From Candidula unifasciata (Eukaryota; Mollusca; Gastropoda; Stylommatophora; Geomitridae): a stretch of DNA of 64,000 bases. Shown here one piece after another: positions 19,122 to 29,758 of this stretch. The notes under the pieces were generated by a model. That model did not search any database. It saw nothing but the letters and a program-made list of their open reading frames with translations, and was not told the DNA's origin. The stretch's first letter is position 1; the number at the start of each line of letters is the position of its first letter. Made by a program: the position numbers and the translations under genes. The DNA lies in contig CAJHNH020008572.1 in assembly GCA_905116865.2 (NCBI GenBank), positions 310,001 to 374,000 of the forward strand, given 5' to 3'.

Positions 19122-19281
19122 TGGCAGACAAAAAAAGAAGTTCGAGAGATAATGTCCGGCCAGACCTGCAAACAACTTGTGTCACAAATTGTGAAGATAA
19201 GGCCAGCCAGAGAGATGAATGGAGACGAGTGATATCTGCAGCAGTAAACCTCAAGGGCTCAGAATGCTAAAGAAGAAGATG
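19122..19281 (+). mobile_element. LINE-E 3' end fragment
   Basis: One frame gives KKRSSRDNVRPDLQTTCVTN, then SQRDEWRRVISAAVNLKGSE and C-stop with an AAGAAGAAGATG tail. This is the same C-terminus as 18345-19018. Confidence 0.75.
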
Positions 19282-19469
19282 ACTATTCTGTGCTACTTTA
19301 TGTGAAGTAAAAGTTCAGCGTACATTTGACATTGTAAATGTTTTTTTTAAAGATATATTTTATACAATATACACTATTCGTATTCGGCGGAATAGTTGGT
19401 CCCGTCCCGTTTACAAAAATCACTTTTCGGTACAGCCCTAGTTTAAATCACATCGAACGAACGGCCGAG

Positions 19470-19673
19470 CGAACGATGGTTTTGAAAGAGGTGGGAGTGT
19501 TGACCACTGGAAAGATCTGTGGAAGGAAGGATAGAGGAAGACACCGATGGAAGATTCTTGACAGTCTTTTTGCATGGCATGGAGGTGTGTCAGCATACGA
19601 ACTAATACATGCTGCAGGACATCACAGATTGTGGTGGGGCATAATCGCCCACGCAAGTCGGCAAAGTACCTGA
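19470..19673 (+). mobile_element. LINE-M reverse transcriptase C-terminus
   Basis: The frame reads GRKDRGRHRWKILDSLFAWH, GGVSAYELIHAAGHHRLWWG and ends ASRQST-stop with a GATGATGATAATA tail. This RGR...ILDSL..WHGG ending is common to one group of animal LINEs. Two more fragments are at 21020 and 21585. Confidence 0.7.
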
Positions 19674-19768
19674 TGATGATAATATACTATTCGTATTCGG
19701 CCGAATAGTTGGTCGCACTATTCATATATGTATGTGTGTGTGTGTATGTATATATATGTGTGTGTGTG

Positions 19769-19875
<107 letters not shown>

Positions 19876-20389
19876 GTTTATTTATGGAATTACATAGAGC
19901 AGGAATGTAGACCCTTAGCCTCATGTTGTGAAGGTCGTAACTATTTTTATTTTTCTGCCCTGTGGTTAATACCAAGTGTTTTAAGAGATTATTGGGGGTC
20001 CTTGCTTTGTGTGACACTCTCAACAGAGAGAGATCAAGTGCCATATTAGATAAAACCCGGTGCAATAAAGTTGACCTTTTCATCTTTAGCATCTTTCTTT
20101 CTTTTTGTTTTTTTAATCAACAGTATATTTGTGATTGTTAAAGCATATATAGTGTGTCAAAAAAGTCAACGATCGACTGCAAAACTTTTAAGTGACAATT
20201 TTTTTTTTTACACATGCAATTAGTTTTTTTTTAAACAAGTGGTATTAATCATTGTAAATTCAACATTAACCATAACAGAATGGGCAGTATTCAAAGCATC
20301 ACATTTTGCAAACATTTTAGAATTTCAATATGAATTTCGTAACATTTGATAATTAATTTTAAATTACATTGCTCATAGATGGGAGCGCC

Positions 20390-20640
20390 GTGGTGTAGTT
20401 TCTAGACGCTCACGTGCTGATCAGAAGGTCAAGGATTGGCTCCCTGGCTGAGCCAGACTTTTGTCAAAAATGACCTTGACTCCCAGGTTGAGTGGGTACT
20501 GGGTGCAGTCCCGGGAAGTGAAGGCGGCCGGCGTGATGCTGACAACATCCTCCATCTTGTGCCGATTGGTCTATAAAAATATAGGTCTAGCACTATGTGC
20601 CCTATATGCCTGAAGCGTGGAAAAGGGGCCTTTACTTATT
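20390..20640 (+). repeat. SINE-A, best full-length copy
   Basis: The head GCCGTGGTGTAGTTTCTAGA (box A) and GAAGGTCAAGGATTGGCTCC (box B region) indicate a tRNA origin with an RNA polymerase III promoter. The core holds CAGTCCCGGGAAGTGAAGGC and GGCGTGATGCTGACAACATC. The 3' part has TTGGTCTATAAAAATATAGG, CACTATGTGCCCTATATGCC and GCGTGGAAAAGGGGCCTTTA. Length about 250 bp. Confidence 0.8.
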
Positions 20641-20734
20641 ACTCATAGGTATTTAGTTGCTTTAGGATATTCTTAAATGATTTTGTGTTAAAAATTGAAA
20701 TCATTAGCACAAGAAGAAGAAAAATTACCCCTCA

Positions 20735-20800
20735 AGTATGAATTGAACTTGGACCAGTGTACTGGGAGTGAATGCACTATCCACTTTGCAACCATCACCT
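20735..20800 (-). repeat. tRNA-like SINE head, minus strand
   Basis: The minus strand reads GATGGTTGCAAAGTGGATAG (box A) and GGTCCAAGTTCAATTC (box B) 33 bases apart. No aminoacyl stem closes, so it is a SINE relic rather than a tRNA gene. Confidence 0.4.
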
Positions 20801-21019
20801 TTACAAATTTTCAAAGTGGAAGATGAATCATTCAATTAGTCCACAGTGCAGGCTACCTGCAGAGGATCTTTAATACTCACAGTTACACCCATGGTAAAAT
20901 CAAATTCTGCCCGATGTAGTCAAGCAAATACATCATGCAGTTGATACAGGATGAATTCTGATCTGTTAGATGTTCTCAGAAAGTTATCCTGATGCATGAG
21001 AAAAGTAAAATATACGAGC

Positions 21020-21125
21020 AGATTCTTGACAGTTTTTACTATGGCACGGAGGGGTGTCAGCAGGTTGTAAAAGGCATATTACCCATGCCAGCCAGCAAGG
21101 CACCAAATGATGACACTGATGGTTC
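21020..21125 (+). mobile_element. LINE-M 3' fragment
   Basis: ATTCTTGACAGTTTTTACTA, TGGCACGGAGGGGTGTCAGC and GGCACCAAATGATGACACTG correspond to the end of the LINE-M copy at 19553-19673, with an internal deletion. Confidence 0.6.
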
Positions 21126-21164
21126 TATTTTCTTCTCCCTATATAGGTTGCTGGGCCCCACTGT

Positions 21165-21310
21165 TTGGGGCAAAGTCCTATAGGTGGCTAATAAGGATTT
21201 TTCTGAAATCTGATGGAGTTGGCTGAAAGGCACAGATGTTGCAGCTTAGCTATAAACCATAACACAGTGTGCGCCTTCCGCCCTTTTAAGAGAGAATGCA
21301 GAAGAAGAAA
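21165..21310 (+). repeat. Repeat J copy
   Basis: Contains GATGTTGCAGCTTAGCTATA, AACCATAACACAGTGTGCGC and CCTTTTAAGAG followed by GCAGAAGAAGAAA. Shared with 15662 and 24860. Unclassified. Confidence 0.45.
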
Positions 21311-21584
21311 AAATCCGCTTCTATTGAACCCTTTTCCCTACTGTGAAGCAGATTGGGCCTAGGCTTAATTTGTGAATAAAGTATGGTCCAGAAGATAATT
21401 GTCTATCAGTATTATGTTGCAATGATTTTGATACATTATTTAATTGAATCAAAACAACACCGCACTTTGTCTGGATTTATTGTTAAAATGATTTGGAAAT
21501 TGTAGACTGGCAATTAGCATTTAAAAAAAAAATTAATCAATTACTAGTTGTTACTCTTGGAATAAATATTTTTGGTGTTTGTAA

Positions 21585-21735
21585 GGTAGAGATACTTGAC
21601 AGCTGTTTGTCATGGCTTTGAGGGGTGTCAGCACAGAAACTGTACATTCTGTTGCAGATCACAGGTTGCGAAAAGGTGTAATCGTCCATGACACTTGGCA
21701 AAGCACTTAATGAGGATATGATGAAGATGAACCTC
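21585..21735 (+). mobile_element. LINE-M 3' fragment
   Basis: GTAGAGATACTTGACAGCTG, TTTGAGGGGTGTCAGCACAG and TTGGCAAAGCACTTAATGAG match the last 130 bases of the LINE-M copy at 19470, with the ATGATGAAGATGA tail. Confidence 0.65.
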
Positions 21736-21739
21736 TTTC

Positions 21740-22295
21740 AGTAACAAAGAATGTATCATATGTGACTGGGCTTGCTGCATCTTTTACAGATAATATATCA
21801 GTCACCACCATAAAATCTTGCTCTGGTGATCACACCACAGATTTTTCTTTAGAAACTTATCTCATTCATAATTTAGATGTTCTGAGCCCAGCAGTGTAAA
21901 TGTTTAGCATGCCTTTCAGGCAGCAGTCAACACATTATTATACTTTCCACTCTAACAACACATCAGTCTCCTACAAGGGTTGTTTATTTAGCCTTTGAGG
22001 ATGCAATATCCATCATTTTATTTTTGTCCCTTTGCCTCATTTGAGCATCAGCTTTAAGCTTGTGGGACTGAGTTAAATATAAATGGTGGTGTAAACTGAA
22101 GAGACTGTAGTCAAGCGGATTCCCTCCCTTAGAGTTTTAGTCACAGTTTGTGTTGTATTTAGTACTTCTTGTTACAGATAACTGACTGTTCCTCTCCAGG
22201 CTCCAACCATGAGGTTTGACACCAAATCAAAGGATCACATCCTGGATGACAATCCACTAGGTCATATTCAAATAGCCTGTTAGACTTTAAAAGAA
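21740..22295. other. No gene or repeat recognised
   Basis: Moderately AT-rich sequence without long open frames or a match to the families defined elsewhere in the window. Confidence 0.35.
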
Positions 22296-22301
22296 GTAAT
22301 A

Positions 22302-22729
22302 ATGGGTGTCCCATAAGTTTCCACACATAGGAAAAATATCATTATTTAAAAAACCCATTTTGATGCATAATTATATTACAGTCGTCCCCACGAGGGATGC
22401 AATTTTTTTGTTATTTGAAGCCGCGCCCTGGATTCTGTCGGGGGCACTGAATATAGCTGGGCCATAAATAATTGGCCTATGCCATAGATATGGCCATAAC
22501 GGCTGAAAGGGGTTTCTGGGGCCTCTCCATGGGTGATCATCATCTGCATGGCGGCACTTTGGGTCACTGGGTGTCTATCGCTTGTGTGATGTCCTGGTGG
22601 GGAACAACTACCTACGCACCTTTCGATGCATGTCCTCCACTGCTGAAGAACATGTACTGGAGTTATGCTTGTAATGGTGTTGGTGGTATGTTTATTTTTC
22701 CTATGCATGGAAACTTATGGGACACGGTG
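22302..22729. mobile_element. Mariner-like MITE (family G), copy 2, invaded by repeat F
   Basis: Terminal repeats are GGGTGTCCCATAAGTTTCCA on the left and GGAAACTTATGGGACACGG on the right. A TA dinucleotide lies at each edge (22300-22301 and 22730-22731), the Tc1/mariner target duplication. The interior matches copy 1 (CATTTTGATGCATAATT, GATGCATGTCCTCCACTGC) but is split by repeat F at 22380-22612. Confidence 0.78.
22380..22612 (+). repeat. Repeat F, copy 2, nested in MITE G
   Basis: It begins GTCGTCCCCACGAGGGATGC and ends GTGATGTCCTGGTGGGGAAC AACTACCTAC. The host MITE resumes directly at CACCTTTCGATGCATGTCC. Confidence 0.65.
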
Positions 22730-22739
22730 TATTTAGCGC

Positions 22740-23285
22740 ACATGTAGCTACTGCACACCAAGTACTACCCTCCTGTATCCTGCCGTTTCATGCAGTCAAG
22801 AATAGTACTTACATGTATCGAGAAATAATGTTCCCAGAATTAATAACCAGTTTTGCTTTCTTACAATGAATTCACGCATTTAGAAGTTTTTTCTCTCTGA
22901 AAATAATGTTTCATAAACTGCTTCCTGAAAGATTGATGCGTTTTAAAAACATTTATCTAAAAATATGTTTTATGTTTTTGTTATAGAATGGGACACGCTT
23001 TTTTTAATTTTAAAAATTAAGGATTGTCAAAAAATTGTTATTTCACAATACTGCACTTAATATTTATAAATATTTAATTCATATTTTAGATTTGATTAAT
23101 TAATGAAGCATTGTTTTTATAATTTATGTTGATATTTTGTTTGCTATATGTTGTGCCAATACCTGAATTATACAATAATAATTTGTACATTATTAATGTT
23201 GCAGTTTGGATTGTTTATACAGTTTTGTCATATCATAGGCAACCATCAGTCTTTAGGGACCATAAGCTGTGCCACTGATTTTGAG
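22740..23285. other. AT-rich stretch, nothing recognised
   Basis: Strongly AT-rich (TAATTAATTAATG, ATATTTATAAATATTTAATT) with no supported feature. Confidence 0.35.
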
Positions 23286-23289
23286 AAGA

Positions 23290-23990
23290 AAACCTGCTAT
23301 GACTGAGTTGAGTCAAGAATTGACATTACAGCACTTGGGGCATTCCCATGCATGCTCCGACTTCACCTTCAGCAGCCAGCTCAGAATTCCAATACTGATG
23401 GTGTCGGTCACAATCTGGTTATATGTCCGTCTTGCCTCTCCTCTGAGTGTAGTGAGCCAGCCAGACCCTCTGGTTACACCAAGATGCCTCATTCTCTCCA
23501 GGCCATAAAAATCTTCTGTCTCTACTGATTCCGTTATTTGTTCCCAAAGGGCTTTGACCACATCTGTCTTGCCATGTATCAATTCACCACCCAATAATGC
23601 AGATCTAGCCAATCTGTCTGCCTGTTCATTACCCACCACTGCCTGGAGAAAAGATCCAAAGTATGCTCATGCTCACTACCCAGTGACTATGCTAGTGATG
23701 CTTGCCACTCTGCTCGAAGCATCCCTGTCTTCACCTTTCTCAGCATACTTTCAGAGTCTGTTACAATTACAACATGTGTATACATATTGTTCTCTATCCA
23801 CTGAAGAGCTGCAGTTACCGCTATGACTGTAAAGTCCTATGCCAAAGTGGCATAACAACGTTGGTAATCTATTATACTGAGGCTGGTTTTCTCCTGAAAG
23901 TCTCCTCTCTGTAGGTTGCAAGATTTGGCCGCTATTAATTTGCAACAGTCTGCTTTCACCTGTCTGCCTTCATGGCGGCGAGTCTGCAGC
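23290..23990 (-). mobile_element. LINE-H RNase H domain and C-terminus, minus strand
   Basis: The longest copy of LINE-H. The minus strand encodes AVTAALQWIENN, VVIVTDSESMLRKVKTGMLR and VVGNEQADRLARSALLGGEL, ending CPKCCNVNS-stop. The aspartates in TDSESM and NEQAD are the RNase HI catalytic positions seen here. Frameshifts near 23640 and 23840 break it. Upstream reverse transcriptase is missing. Confidence 0.78.
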
Positions 23991-24107
23991 TGATTCTTGA
24001 CAAGTGTCAGCATCAGTGTTGGAATCTTTCGGGTCATGTTTATTTAAGTTCTTATAGCATAACTTTAGCTTTTCTGCAGATCTTTTTCATTTCATGTATA
24101 CCAAAGA

Positions 24108-24213
24108 TTAAACTACTGGACGTAAATTTGCCTAGAGAAACCACACAACAGCCAGGGGCTGTTAGGGTTGGTTCTGCAACGTCCTGTTAAGGATACGCAA
24201 CCAACCTAAAGAA
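24108..24213. mobile_element. Solo right end of MITE family T
   Basis: AAACTACTGGACGTAAATTT, CCACACAACAGCC, GGTTGGTTCTGCAACGTCCT and GTTAAGGATACGCAACC reproduce the right half of the element at 8860-9147. The left arm is absent. Confidence 0.65.
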
Positions 24214-24352
24214 ATATCAAAGATTATTGTTCTAATGTTTAATCAGTATTGTTGTATGGGTTAGAAATATGGGGCACAACTAAGACAGTTACCAATAAGC
24301 TTCAGCCACTCATTCACCGGTACTTGTACAGAATAAAAGGACTAAAATAATA

Positions 24353-24808
24353 AAAGAATCTTCCCATGAGGGTTGCGGGGCCCCATTGTGGGGAAAACAA
24401 GAATAGACCCACTGCCTCCTAAGAAGCATATTATAAAAAGTGATGCTCCATGAGGGTTCCGGGGTCCCATTGTTGGGAAAACAAGAATAGACCCACTGCC
24501 TCCTCATAAGCACGTTATAAAAAGTGATGCTCCATGAGGGTTCCGGGGCCCCATAGTGGGTAAAACAAGAATAGATCCACTGCCTTCCCAATCAGCATGT
24601 CCTAAGAGTTTATTAATTGGGGGTTTCCTTTGCAGTTGGAGTGCATCTGCCTGAGAGGAAAGGAACCAACTGTCTGCATACAAAAAGATCTGTAAAAATG
24701 ATGTGCACACAACATTCAGGTTCTGTAACAAGTCTAAAGTCCAGAGGTGGATGAATAACCATAACTTTCCCACCAGAGTTTACAGCCGGTGAACGTGAAG
24801 AAGAAAAA
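24353..24808 (+). repeat. Repeat family D, copy 6, with triplicated 5' box
   Basis: Three ~84-bp tandem copies of the 5' part (GAGGGTTCCGGGGTCCCATT ... GACCCACTGCCTCC ... TTATAAAAAGTGATG) precede one full body. The body has GGTTCTGTAACAAGTCTAAA, AGAGGTGGATGAATAACC and the tail ACAGCCGGTGAACGTGAAGA. This is the best-preserved tail of the family. Confidence 0.75.
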
Positions 24809-24859
24809 GGTAAAAACAGACTAAATCAGGCTTTGCTGAAATGGAATGTGTTGGGCAAA

Positions 24860-24960
24860 AAAAAAAAAAAAAACAGATATTGCAGCAAAGCGGTAAACCA
24901 TAATAAAACATCCCAACTGCCCTTTTAAGGGTCAGTGCAAAAGTAGAGGAAAAAAGAAGC
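24860..24960 (+). repeat. Repeat J copy
   Basis: GATATTGCAGCAAAGCGGTA, AACCATAATAAAACATCCC and CTGCCCTTTTAAGGG, ending in AAAAAAGAAGCAGAAG. Preceded by an A run (24858-24874). Confidence 0.45.
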
Positions 24961-25596
24961 AGAAGAGGTACACCAGAAAGACTAATACAAAGGTAAAAGA
25001 GTTCACAAGACAGATCCTAGTAGATCAAGCATTAAAGAAAAGATACTGTTGCTGGATAGAACACACACTGAAAAAACCTGATAGAAGTATAAGTATTTTG
25101 GAACCTACAGGGAAAAGGCAAGAGAGATGGCTGAATATTCATGGCAAAAAATTGATATAAGTTAAGGTGAGTTAACAACTGACAGCATAGCACTCAGGGC
25201 ATTATCTTAAGTGCTGTGTCCTCATCTTCAACAACCACTGACAATTTTTTGTTCACATTCCATTGTGGAATCCTATTCTTAACTTGTTGTCTTGTCCCCT
25301 GAGCCTATCTGTTTAAATAGGAAAGTTATCTTTTATTAGATGTGTCTTTTTCGACCCTTGCGTCAGAAAACATATATGAGGAGGCCGGTATGAAACCTAT
25401 CATGCAGTTCAAATCTGTCAAGGTATACAGCTTTGTCTTGACTGAGATGGGACGACTGGTGGCTTGTCTGTTAGAAGCATATAGTTTAAATTGTTGGAGT
25501 ATATGTCAGTATTATTTCCAAATTAAGAACAAATATATTCACTAATCTCTAAGCCCCAAGCCAAGTTTCAGAGCCATAGCACTGTCATTATTATAA

Positions 25597-25832
25597 AAGT
25601 CGTACCCATGTGGGATGCAATTTTTTTGTTATTTGAAGCCCCACCCTGGCTTCTGCTGGGGGTTCTGAATATGGCCGGGCCATAGATATGGCTTAGGCCA
25701 TAGATATGTCCTAACAGCTGAAAGGAGGTTCTGGGACCTCTCCACGGGTGATCCTCCTCCACATAGTGCCACTTTGTGTCACCAGGTGTTTATCGCTTGT
25801 GTGATGTCCTGGTGGGGTACAACTACCTACCT
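25597..25832 (+). repeat. Repeat F, copy 3
   Basis: AGTCGTACCCATGTGGGATG, CAATTTTTTTGTTATTTGAA, GAATATGGCCGGGCCATAGA and GTGATGTCCTGGTGGGGTAC. It directly abuts the LINE-E fragment. Confidence 0.65.
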
Positions 25833-25834
25833 TT

Positions 25835-26105
25835 GACTGGCATTATGAGAATAGACTGAAATGGTTGGGGCATATTGAAAGAATGTCAGATGACAGAGAA
25901 GTGAGAACTATACACAAGGGAGATGAATTGTCGTAGACCACGAGGCAGACCAAGAAGAAGACGGAGAGATAATGTCCAGACACACCTACAAACACTTGGT
26001 ATCACCAACTGGAAAGAGAAGGCCAACCAAAGAGATGAATGGAGGTGTGTGATATCTGCAGCAATGAACCTCAAGGGCTCGGAATGCTGAAGAAAAAGAA
26101 GAAGA
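25835..26105 (+). mobile_element. LINE-E C-terminus and 3' tail
   Basis: RLKWLGHIERMSDDREVRT, then frame-shifted CNRR...RQTKKK-type sequence and GTCCAGACACACCTACAAAC, ending AACCTCAAGGGCTCGGAATG CTGA with a GAAGAAAAAGAAGAAG tail. Same family as 18345. Confidence 0.75.
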
Positions 26106-26187
26106 CAAAGAATTGCATAGCTGCACACAACTAATTAACTTTTACCAGTAATTTCTGCGTGGCATGGTTCACCCAGTACTATATGTA

Positions 26188-26512
26188 TTGATCTCCAGGC
26201 TATGCCCGCGTAGTGGGTAATGAACAGGCAGACGGATTGGCTGGATCTGCACCACTGGGTGGTGAATTGATACACGACAAGGCAGATGTGGTCAAGGCCC
26301 TTTGGGAACAAGCAACTGAATCAGTAGAGAAACAAGATTATTATGGCCTGGAGAGAATGAGGCACCTGGGTGTAACCAGAGGGTCTGGCCAGCTCACTAC
26401 ACTCAGAGAAAAGGCATCAGTATTGGAACTCTGAGCTGGCTGCTGAAGATGAGGACGGAGTATGCATGGGAATGCCCCAAATGCTGTGATGTCAATTCTT
26501 GACTCAACGCAA
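26188..26512 (+). mobile_element. LINE-H C-terminal fragment with internal deletion
   Basis: GNEQADGLAGSAPLGGELIH and RMRHLGVTRGSGQLTTLR are intact. About 33 bases encoding the RRTYNQIVTDT segment are then missing, so the frame stops early. The 3' end TCTTGACTCAACGCAACTCA AC matches the other copies. Confidence 0.75.
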
Positions 26513-26734
26513 CTCAACTACATATTTATTTACAATTTCCATCTCTAAAATCTTACCACACTTGACATATTACTGTTTGTTTTCTCTAGGATTGTTAAGC
26601 AAACAAATATTTGTAGCACAAATTGCACTGCCTTCTTTGCCAGGTCTGCAATTTTGATTAGGTGAGCAAATTTACCAGCAAGGTAAATTGGAGGAGGTAA
26701 TTTCTAGGACTTGAGCTTTTCTGGTCTCAGCAGT

Positions 26735-26865
26735 GGGAGCGCGATGTGGTGCAGCAACCAACGAGTTTTGCCTCTCCCCGTAGTCATAGGTTCAAATCTC
26801 ATGATGGGTTTCTTGTAATGCATAACATGGCAGGAGCGCCGCTACAGAAAAAAACATTTACAAGA
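26735..26865 (+). repeat. tRNA-like SINE head
   Basis: GATGTGGTGCAGCAACCAAC (box A) and AGGTTCAAATCTCATGATGG (box B) are ~45 bases apart. The short body ends AAAAAAGGGGGAAGGG. A separate family from SINE-A and SINE-B. Confidence 0.45.
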
Positions 26866-27111
26866 AAAAAGGGGGAAGGGTGTACCCCTCTCGCAATAAT
26901 TTGCTAGGGCCGCATTTTATTCCGTGCATAAAATTCCCCCATGTTTTCGACGACTCCCGTTTTCTGGACTCAGAATTAAGAAATAAATATTTGAATCATA
27001 TTCCAATCACATAATCACATTTCATGTATAAGACGACACTCCCCCCCCCCCCCCCCCCCATTTTAAACACATTCTGGGAAAAATATAATCTTATACTCAC
27101 AAAAATGACAG

Positions 27112-27375
27112 CCATCGTGGTATAGCAGCTAGATGCTTGCCTGCAGATCTGAAGATCATAGTTCAGTGCTGAGGGAGCCGGACTCCCCCCCCCCTTTCAA
27201 AAATGACCTTGGCTCACAGATCAACTCAGCCTTAAATAGGTACCAGGTAAAGTCCTGGGAAATAAAGGCAGCGGGCGTGATGCTACTACATCACCCACCA
27301 AGAGCCAATTGGTCTATAAAATATAGGACCTGTGTGCCCAATAGACCGGAAAAGGCTTGGTGCTTTACCGGGAAA
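27112..27375 (+). repeat. SINE-A, nearly full length
   Basis: CCATCGTGGTATAGCAGCTA (box A), GATCATAGTTCAGTGCTGAG (box B region), CTGGGAAATAAAGGCAGCGG, GATGCTACTACATCACCCAC and TTGGTCTATAAAATATAGG. Interrupted by a C run at 27186-27195. A 19-base C run also lies just upstream at 27041-27059. Confidence 0.7.
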
Positions 27376-28500
27376 AAAATCGTCACATGTGACCAGCAGC
27401 TCCGAAGGGGGTGCTTTAGGGTATAATTGGGACTAGGTTATGTGCGCCATTGTGGCAATAAGCGGATATATAAGAGAGATCTATAGTATTTAGACTTCCA
27501 TACTCATGACAGCGTCCGCAGTCTCAATAAATTTTGGCTCGTGAAGTTTATGAAACTAGGGAGATGGCCCCGTGTATAAGAGACTGTGACGTGGTCATGT
27601 GACAGGAGTCAGAAAGGTAAGACTAGCTCTGGATGTAGAAAGCTTCAGGCTAGTCTAGTTATTCTGTCGCACACACTCCTATCAGTAGATATATGAGCTA
27701 CCAGAAAGATAAGTAAGGAAAGGATGAGAAAGGTATCTTTCTCTTCAAGCCCACTCTCATCGTAGTAAACAAGACTAGACGAGGTGGGTAAACAGTTACA
27801 ATCAGACAATGTAATAATAGAAAAGCGCTCATGTGATTGGCAAAATAAAATAATATAAGTTTTCGTCCTTGGTGAGAAGTTAGTTGGCGTAGGCAGATTC
27901 AGGCTTGTGTGGCAACACAGTCACCTGATGTATCTGGTAGATGACAATCCTTGGTGATCCGGTCTGCCGTCTGGTTGCTCCTCACGAATGGGAATTCTTT
28001 CCTCAAGGCTTGGGTGCCCACAGTGAATATGGGTCAAAGCTCTTAAAAATTCCACTCACAGAGGTTAATAATTAATGTTCATAGTCACTTTTGGACTTGT
28101 TATAATGAACACAACTTGCCATCCAGTGGCTTACAGTAACACCAATGTAGAACTTTCTTTGTTGTGGTTATGTCGTGGCACAGCCAGGCTGGAACGAGAC
28201 AAGAGCAAAAACAACTGCTTGTGAGAGTGTGCCTCTAAAATGCCTGGCTACTATCCATAATAATTAACTAACTCCCTTCACCTCAGCTTCTGACAACTCT
28301 ATTCATTTGAGTTGTCACATCGCCTCATATGTAAATCTCATTTTATATTTTATTTTCATTAACTAGGTGACTGGGTTAAGAAGTCCCGCTCTGGTTATGA
28401 CAATCATGACAATTCAAATTTTATACATACACCCACACACACCCATATATATATATTTTCCAATCCTCTCCCCCCTCCATTGGGGTTCAATCCATTTATA
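27376..28500. other. No gene or repeat recognised
   Basis: No open frame over 70 codons with recognisable content. A short CA/AT tract occurs at 28425-28460. Confidence 0.35.
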
Positions 28501-28504
28501 TCTT

Positions 28505-28770
28505 TCCAAGTTACATTCCCACTTATGTGGTTTAAGGCTTCAGACATTACAGTCCCACCATTTGGGTTAATACATTCACCAATTATAGTTCCACCCATGT
28601 GGGTTCATACATTCACAAATTATAGTTCCCACTATGTGGTTTAAGACATTCACAAATTATCATCCCTCCAAGTGGTTTAATATATTCACACATTATAGTT
28701 TCACCCATGTATTGTAATACAGTCCCAAATTATCCGTAACCCACGTGGTTAAATACATTCATTAAGTTTA
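28505..28770 (+). repeat. Degenerate ~42-bp tandem repeat
   Basis: Six to seven diverged units built from CATTCACAAATTATAGTTCC and CACCCATGTGGGTT. Unit length drifts between about 38 and 45 bp. Confidence 0.6.
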
Positions 28771-28784
28771 TTGGGCATACATCA

Positions 28785-28965
28785 TTCTTCAAAGATCCAT
28801 TAATTCCCCAATTAACCTGGGTACCCTTAGTAATATCAATTACTTAAGTTGAAAGAAAATAATTCTCCAAATCTAAATACTCTTCCAAAGATCCATCATT
28901 TCCCCCATTACCCTGGGTACTATTAAGAATATCAATCAAATAATTCCCCCAACTCTAAGCACTTG
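28785..28965 (+). repeat. Two-copy ~90-bp direct duplication
   Basis: TCTTCAAAGATCCATTAATT ... CTGGGTACCCTTAGTAATAT CAAT recurs as TCTTCCAAAGATCCATCATT ... CTGGGTACTATTAAGAATAT CAAT about 85-90 bp later. Confidence 0.7.
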
Positions 28966-29620
28966 TGCCAAGAAGGAAATATCGATAATGGTAGCATTGA
29001 ACCAAAATATACTCATATCAATGCTTTATAAAATACATGTACACATCATCAAAATAAGGATAACACTTGTACAAAAGGCCACATAGAATTCTAGACTTTC
29101 TTACCCCCTTGTCTGCATGACGTCTCCGAATCGGGTCTAGGTGCGCACATCATCATTGTATCTAGTGAGGGTTGTTGCTAATGACGCTATCCCTGTGCTC
29201 ACTTTTAGTTTGCGGCACTCGGGAATTCCCCGTTGGTATGTGCATTGGTATCAAGCTAAGAAGGCAGGTCGGTCATTATGACGTTATTATTGTGTCATGT
29301 CGTAGCCCTAGTCTGATCTTTCATTGTACTGCACTTGCGTGTATATTATGATGTCGTTTGTTTACAGGTACTGCCTATAAGTATGTATGGTGTGTCAGAG
29401 CAAGCTATATTCCAAGCACTGGAGTGGTTTTCCCTGGTGTACCACTGCCATTTCGCGACAGCCATATAAAATGGCTTAGCATTGCACCTCACCAAAAGTT
29501 AGGAAAAGGACTTTTGCAGTGAATATGCAAACAAAGGAGACAGACCCAAATACTGTCCCGACCGGCAGGAAGTCGTCTACCGGCGAGCCAGTGTATGAAT
29601 GGTCGGCGAAAACGCATGAA
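28966..29620. other. No gene or repeat recognised
   Basis: Mixed-composition sequence without supported features. Confidence 0.35.
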
Positions 29621-29622
29621 GG

Positions 29623-29758
29623 CATGGAAAGAGGTCCTATTATTTTATGACTATGTGCTAACGGCATGGAAAGAGGTCCTATTATTTTATGACTATGTGC
29701 TAACGGCATGGAAAGAGGTCCTATTATTTTATGACTATGTGCTAACGGCATGGAAAGC
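29623..29758 (+). repeat. 42-bp minisatellite, 3 copies plus a part
   Basis: Units begin GGCATGGAAAGAGGTCCTAT and contain GACTATGTGCTAAC. The array runs straight into GCATGGAAAGCGCCCTTTAC TTTTTACTTT, the SINE-A 3' end. The unit itself resembles the SINE-A 3' block (CACTATGTGCC ... GCGTGGAAA). Confidence 0.85.

Larger units (their letters stand above)
17990..19440. mobile_element. hAT-like TIR element disrupted by LINE fragments
   Basis: The left end TAGTGCTGTACCGAATATTC is inverted at the right end as TTTTCGGTACAGCCCTA. Subterminal TATTCGGCAGAATAGTTG-type motifs occur on both sides. Two LINE-E fragments (18345-19018, 19122-19281) sit inside. No clean 8-bp duplication is seen (ATATATAT against GTTTAAAT), so the pairing of these ends is tentative. 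A third copy of the subterminal motif is at 19685-19722. Confidence 0.5.
24225..25160 (+). mobile_element. LINE-N reverse transcriptase remnant, split by repeats
   Basis: With one frame change, 24225-24345 reads LIQYCCMG / GLEIWGTTKTVTNKLQPLIH RYLY. After an interruption (family D copy 6 and repeat J), 24985-25130 reads KEFTRQILVDQALKKRYCCW IEHTLKKP and PTGKRQERW. The GxEIW/TNKLQ...W(I)xHTLRKP...GKR pattern is a LINE reverse transcriptase C-terminus. Linking the two halves is inference from order and strand. Confidence 0.5.

Noticed and set aside
20390..20470. Functional tRNA gene
   Set aside because: A and B boxes are present but no cloverleaf with paired acceptor stem can be drawn, and the sequence continues into a repeated core, so it is a SINE. 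The same applies at 8733, 13465, 26735, 27112, 50815 and 57645.
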